From assembly GCA_963747105.1 (NCBI GenBank), contig CAVVEC010000016.1, positions 1,128,713 through 1,192,712 of the forward strand: 64,000 nucleotides of DNA, read 5' to 3'. Under the pieces are notes generated by a model. That model was not told the origin of the DNA. It was given only the letters and a program-made list of their open reading frames with translations, and did not search any database. The position numbers were made by a program, and so were the translations under genes. Source of the stretch: CAVVEC01 sp963747105. Its GTDB lineage: Bacteria; Acidobacteriota; Terriglobia; Terriglobales; Acidobacteriaceae. Numbering within the stretch: position 1 is the first letter of the stretch; each line of letters starts with the position of its first letter. Of the stretch, positions 46,201 through 55,109 are shown piece after piece.

Positions 46201-47201
46201 CTCGCATCTCATCTCGCAGCCTGGCGTAACGTTCCGCCTTGGAGGCTTGCCGCTTTAGCGAATTCATCTGCCGCGTGACTTCGTCGAAAATGTCGTTCAC
46301 CCGCGCCAGGTTTTGCTTGGCGTCTTCCAGGCGGGCCTCCGCGAGCCGCTTCTTGGTTTTGAACTTGGTGATGCCGGCAGCTTCTTCGATAATCGCCCGG
46401 CGATCCGTCGGACGGCTGCTCAAGATCTGGCCAATCCGTCCCTGCTCGATCAGCGCGTAGGTCTCGGGACCCAACCCCGTTCCCATAAACAATTCCTGAA
46501 TATCGCGCAGGCGGCAGAGCTTGCCGTTCAGCAAATATTCGCTGTCTCCGGAACGGAACAGCCGGCGGGTGACCACGATCTCTCCGGCCCGAAACTGCTG
46601 CTGGAATTTCCGCCGGCGGATTTTGAGAACAACCTGGGGAGGGTCGCTCGCGACCGCGGTCGGAAAAGCCACCTGCTGCGCAGGATTCGGGTTCACAAAC
46701 ACGGCGAACCTCGGCTCATCGTCCGGGTCCACCTCGGATAGCGCCGCACTCGCCGGGCGAGGTGAAGCTATCTCGTCAACTTTTCCAGGTTGTGCTTCCC
46801 CGGTCAGCCGCTCAACTTCCTGCGCGGCTTTGGTTCGCACTTCCGCTTCGTCCCAATCCTCGGCGCCACCGGGCATTTCGTCCTGAATCTCGATCTCGGT
46901 GGCATTGCTCGGCGTCCGGGCCGTTGTAGACTTCCGGATCAATCAGTGTGAGCGCAACCTCGGCCATCCCTGTTGGCTTGCGGTCGCGCGTTCCGGCAAA
47001 GATAACGTCTTCCATGCGTGAGCCGCGTAGGGTCTTGGCCGACTGCTCGCCCAATACCCAGGAGATGGCGTCCGCGATGTTTGATTTTCCGCAGCCATTG
47101 GGACCGATGATCGCGGCAATGCCCTCGCCGTGAAACTTCAGTTCCGTGCGATCACAAAAGGACTTGAAGCCGAGTACGTGCAGCTTTTTCAGTTTAAGCA
47201 A
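43289..47201 (-). CDS. smc: Chromosome segregation protein SMC, frameshifted
   Basis: Six overlapping reverse frames form one SMC protein of about 1,300 residues starting at TTG 47201. The N-terminal ATPase half has LHVLGFKSFCDRTELKF and Walker A GPNGCGKSN. Long coiled coils flank a hinge near 45000-45380 (VMNGGLAPVGVLADFLEVEP). The C-terminal half has the signature LLSGGEKALTALAL and Walker B FCILDEVDAPLDE. An acidic insert of about 80-100 residues follows Walker A (EDWDEAEVRTKAAQEVER). Breaks lie near 46910, 45960, 45500, 45365, 45060 and 44070. It compacts the chromosome with ScpAB. Confidence 0.92.
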
Positions 47202-47726
47202 TGTGTACTCCCTGGTGACGACCGCGCAACCCCAGCTTTGTCGTCCCCGAGCTTGTCATCTCGAGCGGAGCATGCCAATTCGCTGGCGAATTGGCAGGTG
47301 AAGTCGAGAGACATACTGTCTCTTGCCGCGTTTACCAATCAGATGCCTCCACGGTTCGCCCCGACAACGCCGGTACCATGACCGGGGGCACGGACACAGA
47401 TTGCAGCTACTGTAACGGCGAAATTGCGCCGGGGTCAAGCAAGAAAACACCATATATGGTATGCGCTTGTGCATAACCCCGTTATTTTGCACACGCAATG
47501 CAGCAATTGCCTGTGAAATGCGCGGAAGCAAAGAAGGAAGGGAAAACCGCGAGAGCAAAGCCAGACTACTTCAGCTGTCTCGGGATTGCAATGGCCAACT
47601 CCGTCCGGGGTTCGCGTTTTGGGGATTCACAATCAGGGCTCGCTCGGGAAAAGTGAAAACTTCCTCAAACCGCATCCGTCTAAAGTCCATGAAGTTCCCC
47701 ACACTTTTTCGAAAAGATGGCCTAAC
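47202..47726. other. Long intergenic region with hairpin and palindrome
   Basis: No gene is recognised in these 525 bases between the divergent smc and propeller genes. A perfect 9-base hairpin GCCAATTCG-CTGG-CGAATTGGC lies at 47274-47295 within repeat-like sequence (GTCATCTCGAGCGGAGC). The palindrome ACCATATATGGT is at 47449-47460, in the part upstream of the propeller gene. Confidence 0.5.
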
Positions 47727-48744
47727 TTGACCAAGAGGCTCCTGGCGGGACTCCTTCTGCTGTTGCTGGCGACCTGCGGAGAGGTGTTTGGACTGCCACC
47801 AAACTCAGAGCATCCCTCGGGTCGAATCGACTATGCGATCGCGTACGTGCCCTTCCTGCACTCCGTTCTGATGTACGGAGGCTGGGCCCCGCCCAACTGG
47901 CGACCAACCAGCGAAGCCTGGACTTGGAATGGAACGAGTTGGTCACGCCTGCAAATGAGCGGCGCACCCGCCTTTGCCCACCACACCATGGCCCTTGATT
48001 CCAAGAGAGGCGTGCTGGTCGTCTGCGGCCGTCCTACACCGCACGAGGGTGGAGAGTACCAGATTTGGGAGTACGACGGGAACAACTGGAGTCGAAAGGC
48101 CAACGTTCCGGTGGACACAGCCGCCCAAGGTGATCCCAAGCTCACCTACGACACCCGGAGAAACCGCCTCGTGCTATACGTTGCGTCGTACGCGGGGGAT
48201 GCAGAAATCTGGGAATCTGACGGAAAACGGTGGCAGCACATCAATGCCCAGCACCGGCAGGTTCGCTGCGATGACAATGGGTGCCTGTTCCAATACGACG
48301 AGAGTCTCCGAAAAGCGGTGCTGGTTGGGGAAGATCGCAGCGCGAAGGAACCCCTCGGCTGGGATGGTCTGGAATGGGGAATGAACGGCGGCAGTGGCAC
48401 CCAGACCTGGCTGTGGGACGGCGTCGATTGGGTTCAGGTGCACGGTGAGCAACCGCCAAGGGCGATGTGGGGAGGCATCACCTTTGACCGTAGCCACCAC
48501 CAGTTGACCTTGCTGACCACCCGCATGGAGACTCTGGAGCCTCCACCGGGGCAAATGGCTAAAGCTCTCACCTCCGGCTTCGCCGCATCCGAGTCCGAAT
48601 GGGTTTTTCGGATTGAGCTATGACCCTGCTCACAAAGTCACCATCTTCTTCGGTGGTGAGAGCCGCCAGAGCCAGCCGGAAAAAGCATGGATCTATCCTG
48701 AGGCAACCTGGCTCTACGACGGACGCAGTTGGCGATCGAGATAG
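47727..48744 (+). CDS. Exported kelch-like beta-propeller protein, one frameshift
   Basis: The TTG at 47727 opens with KRLLAGLLLLLLATC, a signal peptide with a possible lipobox cysteine. The body repeats about every 50 residues: SEAWTWNGTSWSRLQMSG, QIWEYDGNNWSRKANVPV, EIWESDGKRWQHIN, QTWLWDGVDWVQVHGEQPP, a kelch/galactose-oxidase-like propeller pattern. An extra G near 48603 breaks the frame; the correct continuation FFGLSYDPAHKVTIFFGGES ends at 48744 with the last blade (TWLYDGRSW). Function unknown; likely a surface or periplasmic binding protein. Confidence 0.7.
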
Positions 48745-48821
48745 GCATGGGGAGAGCTAAGCGCTCTGGGGCGCTGACCTTCAAGATCCCCGGCTCCATT
48801 TTCCCCAATGTAGTTGATCTC

Positions 48822-49235
48822 TTAATTGCCGGAAGGCGCCACTACACGCGGAAATGAATCCGGCGCGGTGGGATCGTAGGTCTCGTTACACAGCGCCATG
48901 ACAAACAAATCCAACTCCCCATCATTCACAATTGCATGGGAAGCGAGCGGCTCGACTTTAACCATCACCGCTCCCGATCCTGTGATCGTTCGGTGTTCCG
49001 CGGCGGTGGACGGACCCGTGTCCCAGCATAGCGACCACCGGTCTTTGTGCACGACAATCAGGATCTCGTGTTTCTTGGCGTGGTAGTGGTTGCCGCGCAC
49101 CTGACCGGGCTTGACGGTCATCACGTGGCAGTCCACGGCCCGGCCAAGAAAGTTCAGCCACTCGCTCCCCAGCGGAAAGCTGCTCCCGCGGTGATCGCCG
49201 GTATTGGAGAGCTGAATTACTTCGACCGCGCTCAT
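48822..49235 (-). CDS. Cupin-domain protein coupled to hicBA
   Basis: The 137-residue protein is a single cupin: PGQVRGNHYHAKKHEILIVV carries the metal-binding histidines of motif 1 (about residues 50-57), and VEPLASHAIVNDGELDLFVM matches motif 2. The form recalls the cupin part of sugar-epimerase/CapF-like proteins. Its ATG overlaps the hicA stop codon (ATGA), so it is translated with the toxin-antitoxin pair. Cupins are not standard members of hicBA operons. Substrate or role is unknown. Confidence 0.7.
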   Translation of the reverse strand: MSAVEVIQLSNTGDHRGSSFPLGSEWLNFLGRAVDCHVMTVKPGQVRGNHYHAKKHEILIVVHKDRWSLCWDTGPSTAAEHRTITGSGAVMVKVEPLASHAIVNDGELDLFVMALCNETYDPTAPDSFPRVVAPSGN

Positions 49236-49455
49236 AGCTGCCTCAGGAGTTCGTCTACGGAAAGTTCTACATCGCGCAGGATCGACCGCAGAAGGCCGGG
49301 GCCGATGGTTTCACCTGAGTGCACTGGCACAGTCGTGACCCTGCCATCTTCATGTCGTAAGAAAACGTGGCTGCCGCGGGTTCGGACAGTCTGAAAGCCG
49401 CTTCGCTCGAGGCTCGGACAATTTCCTTTCCCTTGAGCCGGGGAAGGCGGGTCAT
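49232..49455 (-). CDS. hicA: HicA-family toxin, one frameshift
   Basis: The frame begins MTRLPRLKGKEIVRA, the HicA start, then loses one base near 49412 and continues LERSGFQTVRTRGSHVFLRH...VPVHSGETIGPGLLRSIL in the next frame. GSHVFLRH contains the catalytic histidine of this dsRNA-binding-fold mRNA interferase. Length (about 74 residues) is normal. The start overlaps the hicB stop and the end overlaps the cupin start. If the frameshift is real the toxin is inactive. Confidence 0.8.
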
Positions 49456-49667
49456 ACGGAAATCTGCTGGATGCCGACAAGCTCCAACGGTGCGACTTCG
49501 CCACGATTATCTTCCAGGCACAACTCCACCGCCTCGCGCACGCGCTTCACTAAAGTATCGAGGTTCTTGGCCTGAGTGTGGCAGCCTCGCAGAGCGGGGA
49601 CAGTGGCAACGTAATACCCCTCCTCGTCGCGCTCGATAAGTACCGTAAACTTCTGCTGTCGCTTCAC
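49452..49667 (-). CDS. hicB: HicB-family antitoxin
   Basis: The 71-residue product is a short HicB: KFTVLIERDEEGYYVATVPA, LRGCHTQAKNLDTLVKRVRE, AVELCLEDN. This is the partial RNase H-fold domain that neutralises HicA. It lacks the C-terminal DNA-binding domain found in longer HicB proteins, so autoregulation would need another factor. GTG 49667 is preceded by TAGAAT with a six-base gap, and its stop overlaps hicA (ATGA). Confidence 0.85.
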   Translation of the reverse strand: MKRQQKFTVLIERDEEGYYVATVPALRGCHTQAKNLDTLVKRVREAVELCLEDNRGEVAPLELVGIQQISV

Positions 49668-49679
49668 GAGGCGATTCTA
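49668..49679 (-). promoter_or_regulatory. Leaderless-type -10 of hicBA-cupin operon
   Basis: On the reverse strand TAGAAT (49679-49674) ends six bases before GTG 49667. No clear -35. Confidence 0.45.
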
Positions 49680-49775
49680 GCATGGACCGGAACCAACCTT
49701 CGCCTGGGCCGGGACAGGCAAGGGCCTACCCAAGTGAAGTCGAAGTGGCGGCTGTCCTCCCGTGACAAGTTCCGC

Positions 49776-51149
49776 CTACACGCCCAACTTCTCGAAGAAC
49801 AAACAGATCGATTCGATCCCGCGATAGAAGTTCGGAATATGAAACTTCTCGTTGGGAGCGTGCAGATTGTCGTCGGGCAGACCGAAGCCCATCATGACCG
49901 AGGGAATCTTCAGCACGTCCTGGAAGTCGGTCACAATCGGAATCGAGCCGCCGGAGCGGATAAACACCGTGTCTTTCTTGAAGACATCGTGCATCGCCTC
50001 GGTGGATGCCTTAACGTACTTGTTATCCGTACCCACAACGCACGCCGGGCCTTTGCTCCAGACTTTGATCTTGGTTTCGATTCCCTTAGGCGTGAGTTTT
50101 TTCACGAAGTTCGTGTAGCGTTTCAAAATGTCGTCCGGATCCTGGTTCGGAACCAGGCGCATAGAAACTTTGGCCGCAGCCTTGGCTGGAATCACCGTCT
50201 TCGCGCCGGGAGCTATGAAGCCACCGGGCATGCCGTGAACTTCCAGCGTCGGACGCGCCCACGTGCGATAGAGCACCGAGTAGCCTGGCTCTCCGGTCAG
50301 CACCTTGGAGCCGACTTCGGTTTTGCGATAGTGTTCTTCATTGAACGGCAACTTCTTCCAAGCCTTGAGTTCCGCAGCCGTAGGCTTCTTCACTTTCATG
50401 TAGAAGCCGGGGATCAGAACCTTGCCTTTGCTGTCCTTCAGCTTGCTGATAATTTCGATCAACGCGAAGAAGGGATTCGGCGCCGCGCCGCCGTACATGC
50501 CGGAATGCAGATCGGTCTTCGCCCCGAACGCCTCGATCTCCGTGTAAACCAGTCCGCGCAGTCCGACACACAGCGTCGGAAGATCGGGAGCAAACAATTC
50601 CGTATCGCAGACCAGCGCGAAGTCGGCCTTCAGTTTGGCTTTCTGCTTGCGAACGTAATCGGCGATGGATTCGCCGCCCACTTCTTCTTCACCTTCAATG
50701 ATGAACTTCACATTCAGCGGCAGTTTGCCGTCGTGGCCTTTCATCAGGGCTTCGATGGCCTTGATCTCCATCCAGAGCTGGCCCTTGTCGTCCACGGCGC
50801 CGCGCGCATAGATGTTGTTGTTGCGCTCGGTCGGCTCAAACGGCGGGCTGATCCATTCGTCCAACGGCTCGGCTGGCTGCACATCGTAGTGTGCGTAGCA
50901 GAGCACGGTCGGTTTGCCGGCGGCGTGAAGCCAGTCGGCGTAAATCAGCGGATGGCCCTTGGTGGGAATGATCTCAACGTTCTCCATGCCAATGCGGCGC
51001 AGTTCGCTGGCCACAACATCGGCCGCCTTCTGCACGTCGGACTTGTGTTCCGGCGCGGTGCTGACGCTTGGGATACGAAGCAGATCTTTGAGTTCATTCA
51101 AAAAGCGTTGCTGATTGGAACGAGCATAAGCTACCGCGGGGGAAGCCAT
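49776..51149 (-). CDS. M20-family metallopeptidase (dipeptidase)
   Basis: From ATG 51149, with AAGAGG upstream, the product is 457 residues. Metal-binding and catalytic motifs of M20 enzymes are present: VLCYAHYDVQPAEP, YARGAVDDKGQLWMEI, FIIEGEEEVGGES, VCDTE and LPDDNLHAPNEKF. The dimerisation lid domain lies at about residues 210-370. The pattern matches the CNDP-like dipeptidase subgroup (GGSIPIVTDFQ), which cleaves di- or tripeptides with two zinc ions. The longer open frame to 51392 has no matching N-terminal homology. Confidence 0.88.
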   Translation of the reverse strand: MASPAVAYARSNQQRFLNELKDLLRIPSVSTAPEHKSDVQKAADVVASELRRIGMENVEIIPTKGHPLIYADWLHAAGKPTVLCYAHYDVQPAEPLDEWISPPFEPTERNNNIYARGAVDDKGQLWMEIKAIEALMKGHDGKLPLNVKFIIEGEEEVGGESIADYVRKQKAKLKADFALVCDTELFAPDLPTLCVGLRGLVYTEIEAFGAKTDLHSGMYGGAAPNPFFALIEIISKLKDSKGKVLIPGFYMKVKKPTAAELKAWKKLPFNEEHYRKTEVGSKVLTGEPGYSVLYRTWARPTLEVHGMPGGFIAPGAKTVIPAKAAAKVSMRLVPNQDPDDILKRYTNFVKKLTPKGIETKIKVWSKGPACVVGTDNKYVKASTEAMHDVFKKDTVFIRSGGSIPIVTDFQDVLKIPSVMMGFGLPDDNLHAPNEKFHIPNFYRGIESICLFFEKLGV

Positions 51150-51505
51150 AGTGTGTCCTCTTTTCTGGCGCAGAAACGCGCTTTTACGATCGGTGCTAAC
51201 AATTAAGACGTTTAAGTATACCTGAGCCTGGAGCCCGGTTTCTGCGACACGCCGGCAGTTTGGTAGGGGCCCAGTTTGGGCAAATCTTCGACACTGCGTC
51301 GTCCTGCGGGACTTCCAGTCCCGAAGGATCGTGCGCGCACCGGTACGATTGCCCAGCCAAAGTGGTTTCTCAGCGACGGGCTGACCGAACATAGATCAGC
51401 ACCCTCTCTCAAATCCCGCTATCCCGACATGATGCGCCGCATCAACCTGCAACCCTAGACGAGCGCGGCAATGTAGGCGCGGGCCTCCCGCCCGTGCAGG
51501 AGGCA
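51150..51505. other. Intergenic region, hairpin only
   Basis: No gene is supported in this 356-base stretch between thiO and the M20 peptidase gene. A seven-base-pair hairpin CGGGACT-TCC-AGTCCCG lies near 51308-51324. I see no promoter I would defend. Confidence 0.5.
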
Positions 51506-52564
51506 TCAGGCCTCAAAACGCGCAGGCGAAAATGCCGAAATGTCGTGCTCAGGCTTCGCCCCTGTAATCAGTTGCGCCATCACTTGAGCCGTCACCGGCG
51601 CCAGCAAAATCCCGTCGCGAAAATGCCCCGTGGCCACAAAGTACCCCGGTGTGCCTGTAACTCCCAGGATCGGCAAATCGTCCGGAGTTCCCGGTCGCAG
51701 CCCGGCCCAGGCTTCCAGCACGCGCCCCTTTGCCAGCGCAGGTATCATCTCGATCGCAGCTCGATGCAGGCGCTGAATCGTATCTGCATCGGTGCGCTTG
51801 TCGTATCCCGCTTCTTCCGCCGTGGCCCCAATCAGGATGCGCCCATCGCTGCGCGGCACCAGATAGACCTCGGGCGCGCGAATTACATGCTGGAGGAGGC
51901 CATGCCCAATGACTGCGAGCATTTGCCCTTTCACCGGACGGGTAGGGAAGCGATACGGGGCAATCTGCCCCGCCCAGGCTCCGGCGCAGTTCACGACCAG
52001 CGGCGCGGCGTAGTGCGTCCGATCAGTGCTGATCCCGCTAACTCTGCCCTCAGACAAAAGCACATCGGTCACCGTCGTGCCGGAAGAAATATCCACGCCG
52101 CGGTGTTTCGCCGCTTTCAACGACGCCGCAACCAGCGCGCGCGGATCGACGCTGCGCTCCTTCAAATAGATGGCTGGGCGTGTCGGGTCCGCGAGCCCTG
52201 GTTCGAGCTCAGCCAGAGGCGCCGCAAGATCTGCCGTATTGCAACCTGTCTGATTGTGCACGTGCTCCGGCGGAGGAAATACCAGCGTGCCCTGGTCACG
52301 CAAGTCAACATGCATTCCGGACTCATCCTGCAATTCGTGAACGAATTCGGGATACATGCGCGCGCTCGCCGTTGCCAGCGCCTGCAAGGCGGCTGGAGTC
52401 TCTGCCGCGCAGGCGACCAACATGCCGGCGGCGGCGTGGGAAGCTTCGCGGCCCGGTTCTCCCCGCTCCACGAGGAGAACTTTGACCCCTCGCTTGCGCA
52501 ACGCGATCGCCAGCGACAGTCCGATAATGCCGCCGCCAATGATGATGACGTCCCAGGTCTTCAC
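51506..52564 (-). CDS. thiO: Glycine oxidase / FAD-dependent oxidoreductase ThiO-like
   Basis: The 352-residue protein starts WDVIIIGGGIIGLSLAIALR, the FAD-binding GxGxxG, followed by LVERGEPGREASHAAAGML typical of ThiO. Further motifs are VVNCAGAWAG, the conserved RPVKGQM and LRPGTPDDLPILG near the C-terminus. ThiO oxidises glycine to the imine used for the thiazole of thiamine. No other thi gene is near, so another D-amino-acid-oxidase-like substrate is possible. The GTG at 52564 follows TACAAT by six bases. Confidence 0.8.
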   Translation of the reverse strand: MKTWDVIIIGGGIIGLSLAIALRKRGVKVLLVERGEPGREASHAAAGMLVACAAETPAALQALATASARMYPEFVHELQDESGMHVDLRDQGTLVFPPPEHVHNQTGCNTADLAAPLAELEPGLADPTRPAIYLKERSVDPRALVAASLKAAKHRGVDISSGTTVTDVLLSEGRVSGISTDRTHYAAPLVVNCAGAWAGQIAPYRFPTRPVKGQMLAVIGHGLLQHVIRAPEVYLVPRSDGRILIGATAEEAGYDKRTDADTIQRLHRAAIEMIPALAKGRVLEAWAGLRPGTPDDLPILGVTGTPGYFVATGHFRDGILLAPVTAQVMAQLITGAKPEHDISAFSPARFEA

Positions 52565-52576
52565 ACGGGTATTGTA
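52565..52576 (-). promoter_or_regulatory. Leaderless-type -10 of thiO
   Basis: On the reverse strand TACAAT (52576-52571) ends exactly six bases before GTG 52564. Confidence 0.5.
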
Positions 52577-52670
52577 AGAGATGGCATCAGGAAGCGGTGC
52601 GTGTGCACACTGCGGTGCGCTGGTCGCACGCTGCCGAAGTGCTCCGGCCGGTGCCGAGAAAACAAAAACC

Positions 52671-52906
52671 CTGGCGGACGCGGAGAGACTTGAACTTGAG
52701 GCGCTTTGGCGGCGTGAGCGAGACGCCTAGCGGCGAGCGGGAGTCGCCAGCCGAAATCCCGAAGCGCAGCGAGGGATCTAAGACAAGTCTGGCGGACCCG
52801 GAGAGACTTGAACTTGAGGCGCATTGGCGGCGTGAGCGAGACGCGTAGCGGCGAGCGGGAGTCGCCAGCCGAAATCCCGAAGCGCAGCGAGGGATCTAAC
52901 ACAAGT
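52671..52906 (-). repeat. Two tandem 118-bp units each carrying a tRNA-Arg 3' end copy
   Basis: Units 52671-52788 and 52789-52906 differ at about four positions. Each starts with the same 25-base segment that forms the 3' end (CCA, discriminator, acceptor strand, T-stem) of the tRNA-Arg gene beginning at 52907. The rest of each unit is non-coding and contains a short inverted motif around ATCCCGAAGCGCAGCGAGGG. The arrangement recalls tandem attachment sites left by integration at a tRNA, or a tRNA-derived repeat array. Confidence 0.85.
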
Positions 52907-52907
52907 C

Positions 52908-52984
52908 TGGCGGACCCGGAGAGACTTGAACTCCCAACCTCTGCGTTCGAAGCGCATTGCTCTATCCAGTTGAGCTACGGGTCC
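52908..52984 (-). tRNA. tRNA-Arg (anticodon TCG)
   Basis: The 77-base gene folds as a cloverleaf: acceptor GGACCCG/CGGGTCC, D arm GCTC...GAGC, anticodon loop CTTCGAA giving TCG, T arm GGGAG-TTCAAGT-CTCTC and encoded CCA. One A-G mismatch closes the anticodon stem. It reads CGA codons. Its 3' end is duplicated twice downstream. Confidence 0.9.
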
Positions 52985-53182
52985 GGGCTGAAAAACGCAG
53001 GTTAAGCGTAACAGGTTTTGACGGTCAGGAGCCACCAGACCGGGCCGGCAGCCGTCCGGAATCGTATGCCCCTTTCGTGCCATGCCATTGACCGTTCGGG
53101 CCATGTCATTCACCCTTCGTGCTATTGCCCTCCGCCGGGAATCGCATCATCTTAGTAGTGCACGAGGCAGGGAAGGCAGCAG

Positions 53183-54002
53183 ATGCGAGAGCGCAAGCCA
53201 AGACGGGAAGCAGGCACAAGCTGGATGGGTGCCGCGCAAGAAAACAAACAGTCCCGCATGATGTTGCTCACGCTCGTGCTTTTGCTCATCGCCCTTGGCG
53301 CAACGGTGGCGAGGAACAGCGAGATCTGGTTTGGGGACGATGCAGCGACCGATGCCGAAGAGACCACGCCCGCTTGGATCCCGAATTCCGTAACCCAAAC
53401 AGCCCCTGCGCCCGCCGCTCCCGTGGAAAAACCGGTACTGGCCAAGGTTTCTTCTCAGCGGGCGACCGGCCGGAAAGCTCTCATCGCGAACAACCGTCCC
53501 GTGCTTCCGCCCATGGAAGTGGTAGTGGTCGCCGGCGACAACCACCGCGGCCTCGGTCCGACCAGCAATGCCTTGAAAGTTGAGACGCTGCCCGGCCCGG
53601 GATTGAATGCCGGCGGCCAGCAAAACCACGGAGTGGGGTCCGGCCACTACGGCAGCGGAGCGGGTGCGGATGTCCGCGGATCAGGTTCCGGCCCAACTGC
53701 AACCCGTCGAGTCGTCCTATCCCCTGCTCGGCCGGCAGATGAAGGTACAGGGCGCCGTGTTACTGCAGGCCTTCATCGGCGCCGACGGCGTCATCCGCGA
53801 ATTGCGCGTGCTCAGTGGCCCCGCCATCCTTTCTTCGGCGGCCCGGGAAGCTGCGCTCCAGTGGAGATTCAAGCCGTATCTGCAAAATGGAAAGCCGGTC
53901 GAGACACAAGCCACGATCACGGTGAACTTCACGATCAAGGTATTGGACAACGGCGCCCGGGAACAGTTCACTCCCGTGGCCTCCTTGAACGGACAATCCT
54001 AA
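53183..54002 (+). CDS. TonB-like energy transducer, one frameshift
   Basis: The first frame has a cytosolic start, a membrane helix (MMLLTLVLLLIALGATVA) and a proline/alanine periplasmic linker. After a break near 53630 the second frame supplies the TonB C-terminal domain: YPLLGRQMKVQGAVLLQAFI, GADGVIRELRVLSGP, AALQWRFKPYLQNGKPVETQ. The product is about 273 residues. It transmits proton-motive energy to outer-membrane receptors with ExbBD, which is not encoded nearby. A GGGAAGG ribosome site precedes ATG 53183. Confidence 0.75.
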
Positions 54003-54234
54003 CCGACCGCGACGGGCATCCAGCCACGAGAACTTCCTCCTAAAGTATCCTGTGATTTCATTGCTCTAAATGTCGGAACGCGGGGCGAGCTAGGTGCTCA
54101 AAATTAGTGTTAAACTTCGCAGTGTCCCTCACAGGTATCCGCATGAGTTTCTGCCGCGCAGAACTTTCGCAGGCCTGCAAATCTGTCGTGGGATCCCTTT
54201 GTGAAAAATCCAAGATGACCAGGAGACAACCGTG

Positions 54235-54519
54235 ATGAAAGCAAATGTCGTCCTCCGCAGCCTGCTTGGCGTGACGCTGCTCTGCAGCAGTCTCGCCTTT
54301 GCTCAAGGGAAGCCAGTAAGAAATGTCGGTGCCAAAAAGCACCCGAACCTTGCTGCGGCACAGCGCCTGACCGAGCAGGCTTTCCAGAAGATCAGCGCCG
54401 CGCAGGAAGCAAACGAGTTTGACATGGATGGACATGCCAAGAAAGCCAAGGATTTGCTGGACGAGGCAAACCGGGAGCTCAAAGCGGCTGCCGAGGCCGC
54501 CAACCGCAACGCCAAGTAG
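54235..54519 (+). CDS. Small secreted helical protein, paralogue 1
   Basis: From ATG 54235 (AGGAGA upstream) the product is 94 residues. A signal peptide (VVLRSLLGVTLLCSSLAFAQ) is followed by KHPNLAAAQRLTEQAFQKIS, AAQEANEFDMDGHAKKAKDL and LDEANRELKAAAEAANRN. The mature part is a likely two-helix hairpin of about 70 residues. It is clearly homologous to the protein at 54766-55065. A strong terminator follows directly, so it is a monocistronic unit. Confidence 0.7.
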   Translation: MKANVVLRSLLGVTLLCSSLAFAQGKPVRNVGAKKHPNLAAAQRLTEQAFQKISAAQEANEFDMDGHAKKAKDLLDEANRELKAAAEAANRNAK

Positions 54520-54534
54520 CCCATCAGAATGCTG

Positions 54535-54579
54535 AAGAGGCCGGCGCTTTCTCATCGAGCGGGCGTTGGCCTCTTTTTT
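54535..54579 (+). terminator. Intrinsic terminator
   Basis: AAGAGGCC (54535-54542) pairs with GGCCTCTT (54568-54575), with extra pairing inside the loop, and is followed by a T run. Confidence 0.85.
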
Positions 54580-54646
54580 GCTTCCACGCGGACGATACCT
54601 CGACCAGGTGATGATCGGACGTCCTTGCGGAGGCTGGCAGCGGATG

Positions 54647-54674
54647 CTGGAGATAGCATGGTGCGCCCTGACAG
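54647..54674 (+). repeat. 28-base direct repeat, copy of tRNA-Arg(ACG) 3' end region
   Basis: CTGGAGATAGCATGGTGCGC... matches 56891-56918 at 25 of 28 positions. The second copy overlaps the 3' end of tRNA-Arg (56903-56979). The copies bracket 2.2 kb. Confidence 0.7.
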
Positions 54675-54765
54675 CTGACCGACACGTGTCGTACCCCGAC
54701 CCAACACCCACCAGGTGTTAGACTGGAAACCCTAAATTCTGCTGTGAGCCGAGGAGGAAGGTGCT

Positions 54766-55065
54766 ATGACGAAGAAGAGCCTGCTGATCAGCACGATGCT
54801 CAGCGCGACATTGTTCTGCGGTGGCGTGACGCTCGCTCAAGAGCCGGTCCAGAACATTGACAAGAACAGACACGGCAACCTGGCGGAAGCACAACACCTT
54901 GTCGTTCAAGCTAACAACTACATTGTAGTAGCGCAGAAAGACAACCGGTACGACATGCACGGGCACGCGACGAAGGCGAGGCAGCTTTTGGTCCAGGTAA
55001 ACGAAGAGTTGAAGCTCGCCGCTGAGGAAGCTAACGCCGGCGACGCGAGTCAAAAAAAGAAGTAG
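54766..55065 (+). CDS. Small secreted helical protein, paralogue 2
   Basis: The 99-residue product has a signal peptide (SLLISTMLSATLFCGGVTLAQ) and a mature part aligned with paralogue 1: RHGNLAEAQHLVVQANNYIV, VAQKDNRYDMHGHATKARQL, LVQVNEELKLAAEEANAG. The shared pattern is HxNLAxAQxLxxQA, AQxxNxxDMxGHAxKAxxLL and NxELKxAAExAN. GAGGAGGAAGGTGCT provides the ribosome site. It ends in KKK and is followed by its own terminator. Function unknown. Confidence 0.7.
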   Translation: MTKKSLLISTMLSATLFCGGVTLAQEPVQNIDKNRHGNLAEAQHLVVQANNYIVVAQKDNRYDMHGHATKARQLLVQVNEELKLAAEEANAGDASQKKK

Positions 55066-55109
55066 ATCCAGCCGACGCAACATTACAGAGGTATGACGAA
55101 ATTTAGGAG

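Noticed and set aside
47451..47460. CCATATATGG, identical to a eukaryotic CArG box
   Set aside because: MADS-box regulation does not apply in bacteria; it is part of the 12-base palindrome ACCATATATGGT, which may be chance in AT-rich spacer.
49578..51206. 542-codon forward frame opposite the M20 peptidase
   Set aside because: The reverse strand encodes a complete M20 enzyme with all metal ligands; the forward frame is composition-driven.
51494..52693. 399-codon forward frame opposite thiO
   Set aside because: Antisense shadow of a complete flavoprotein gene; no start signal or family match.
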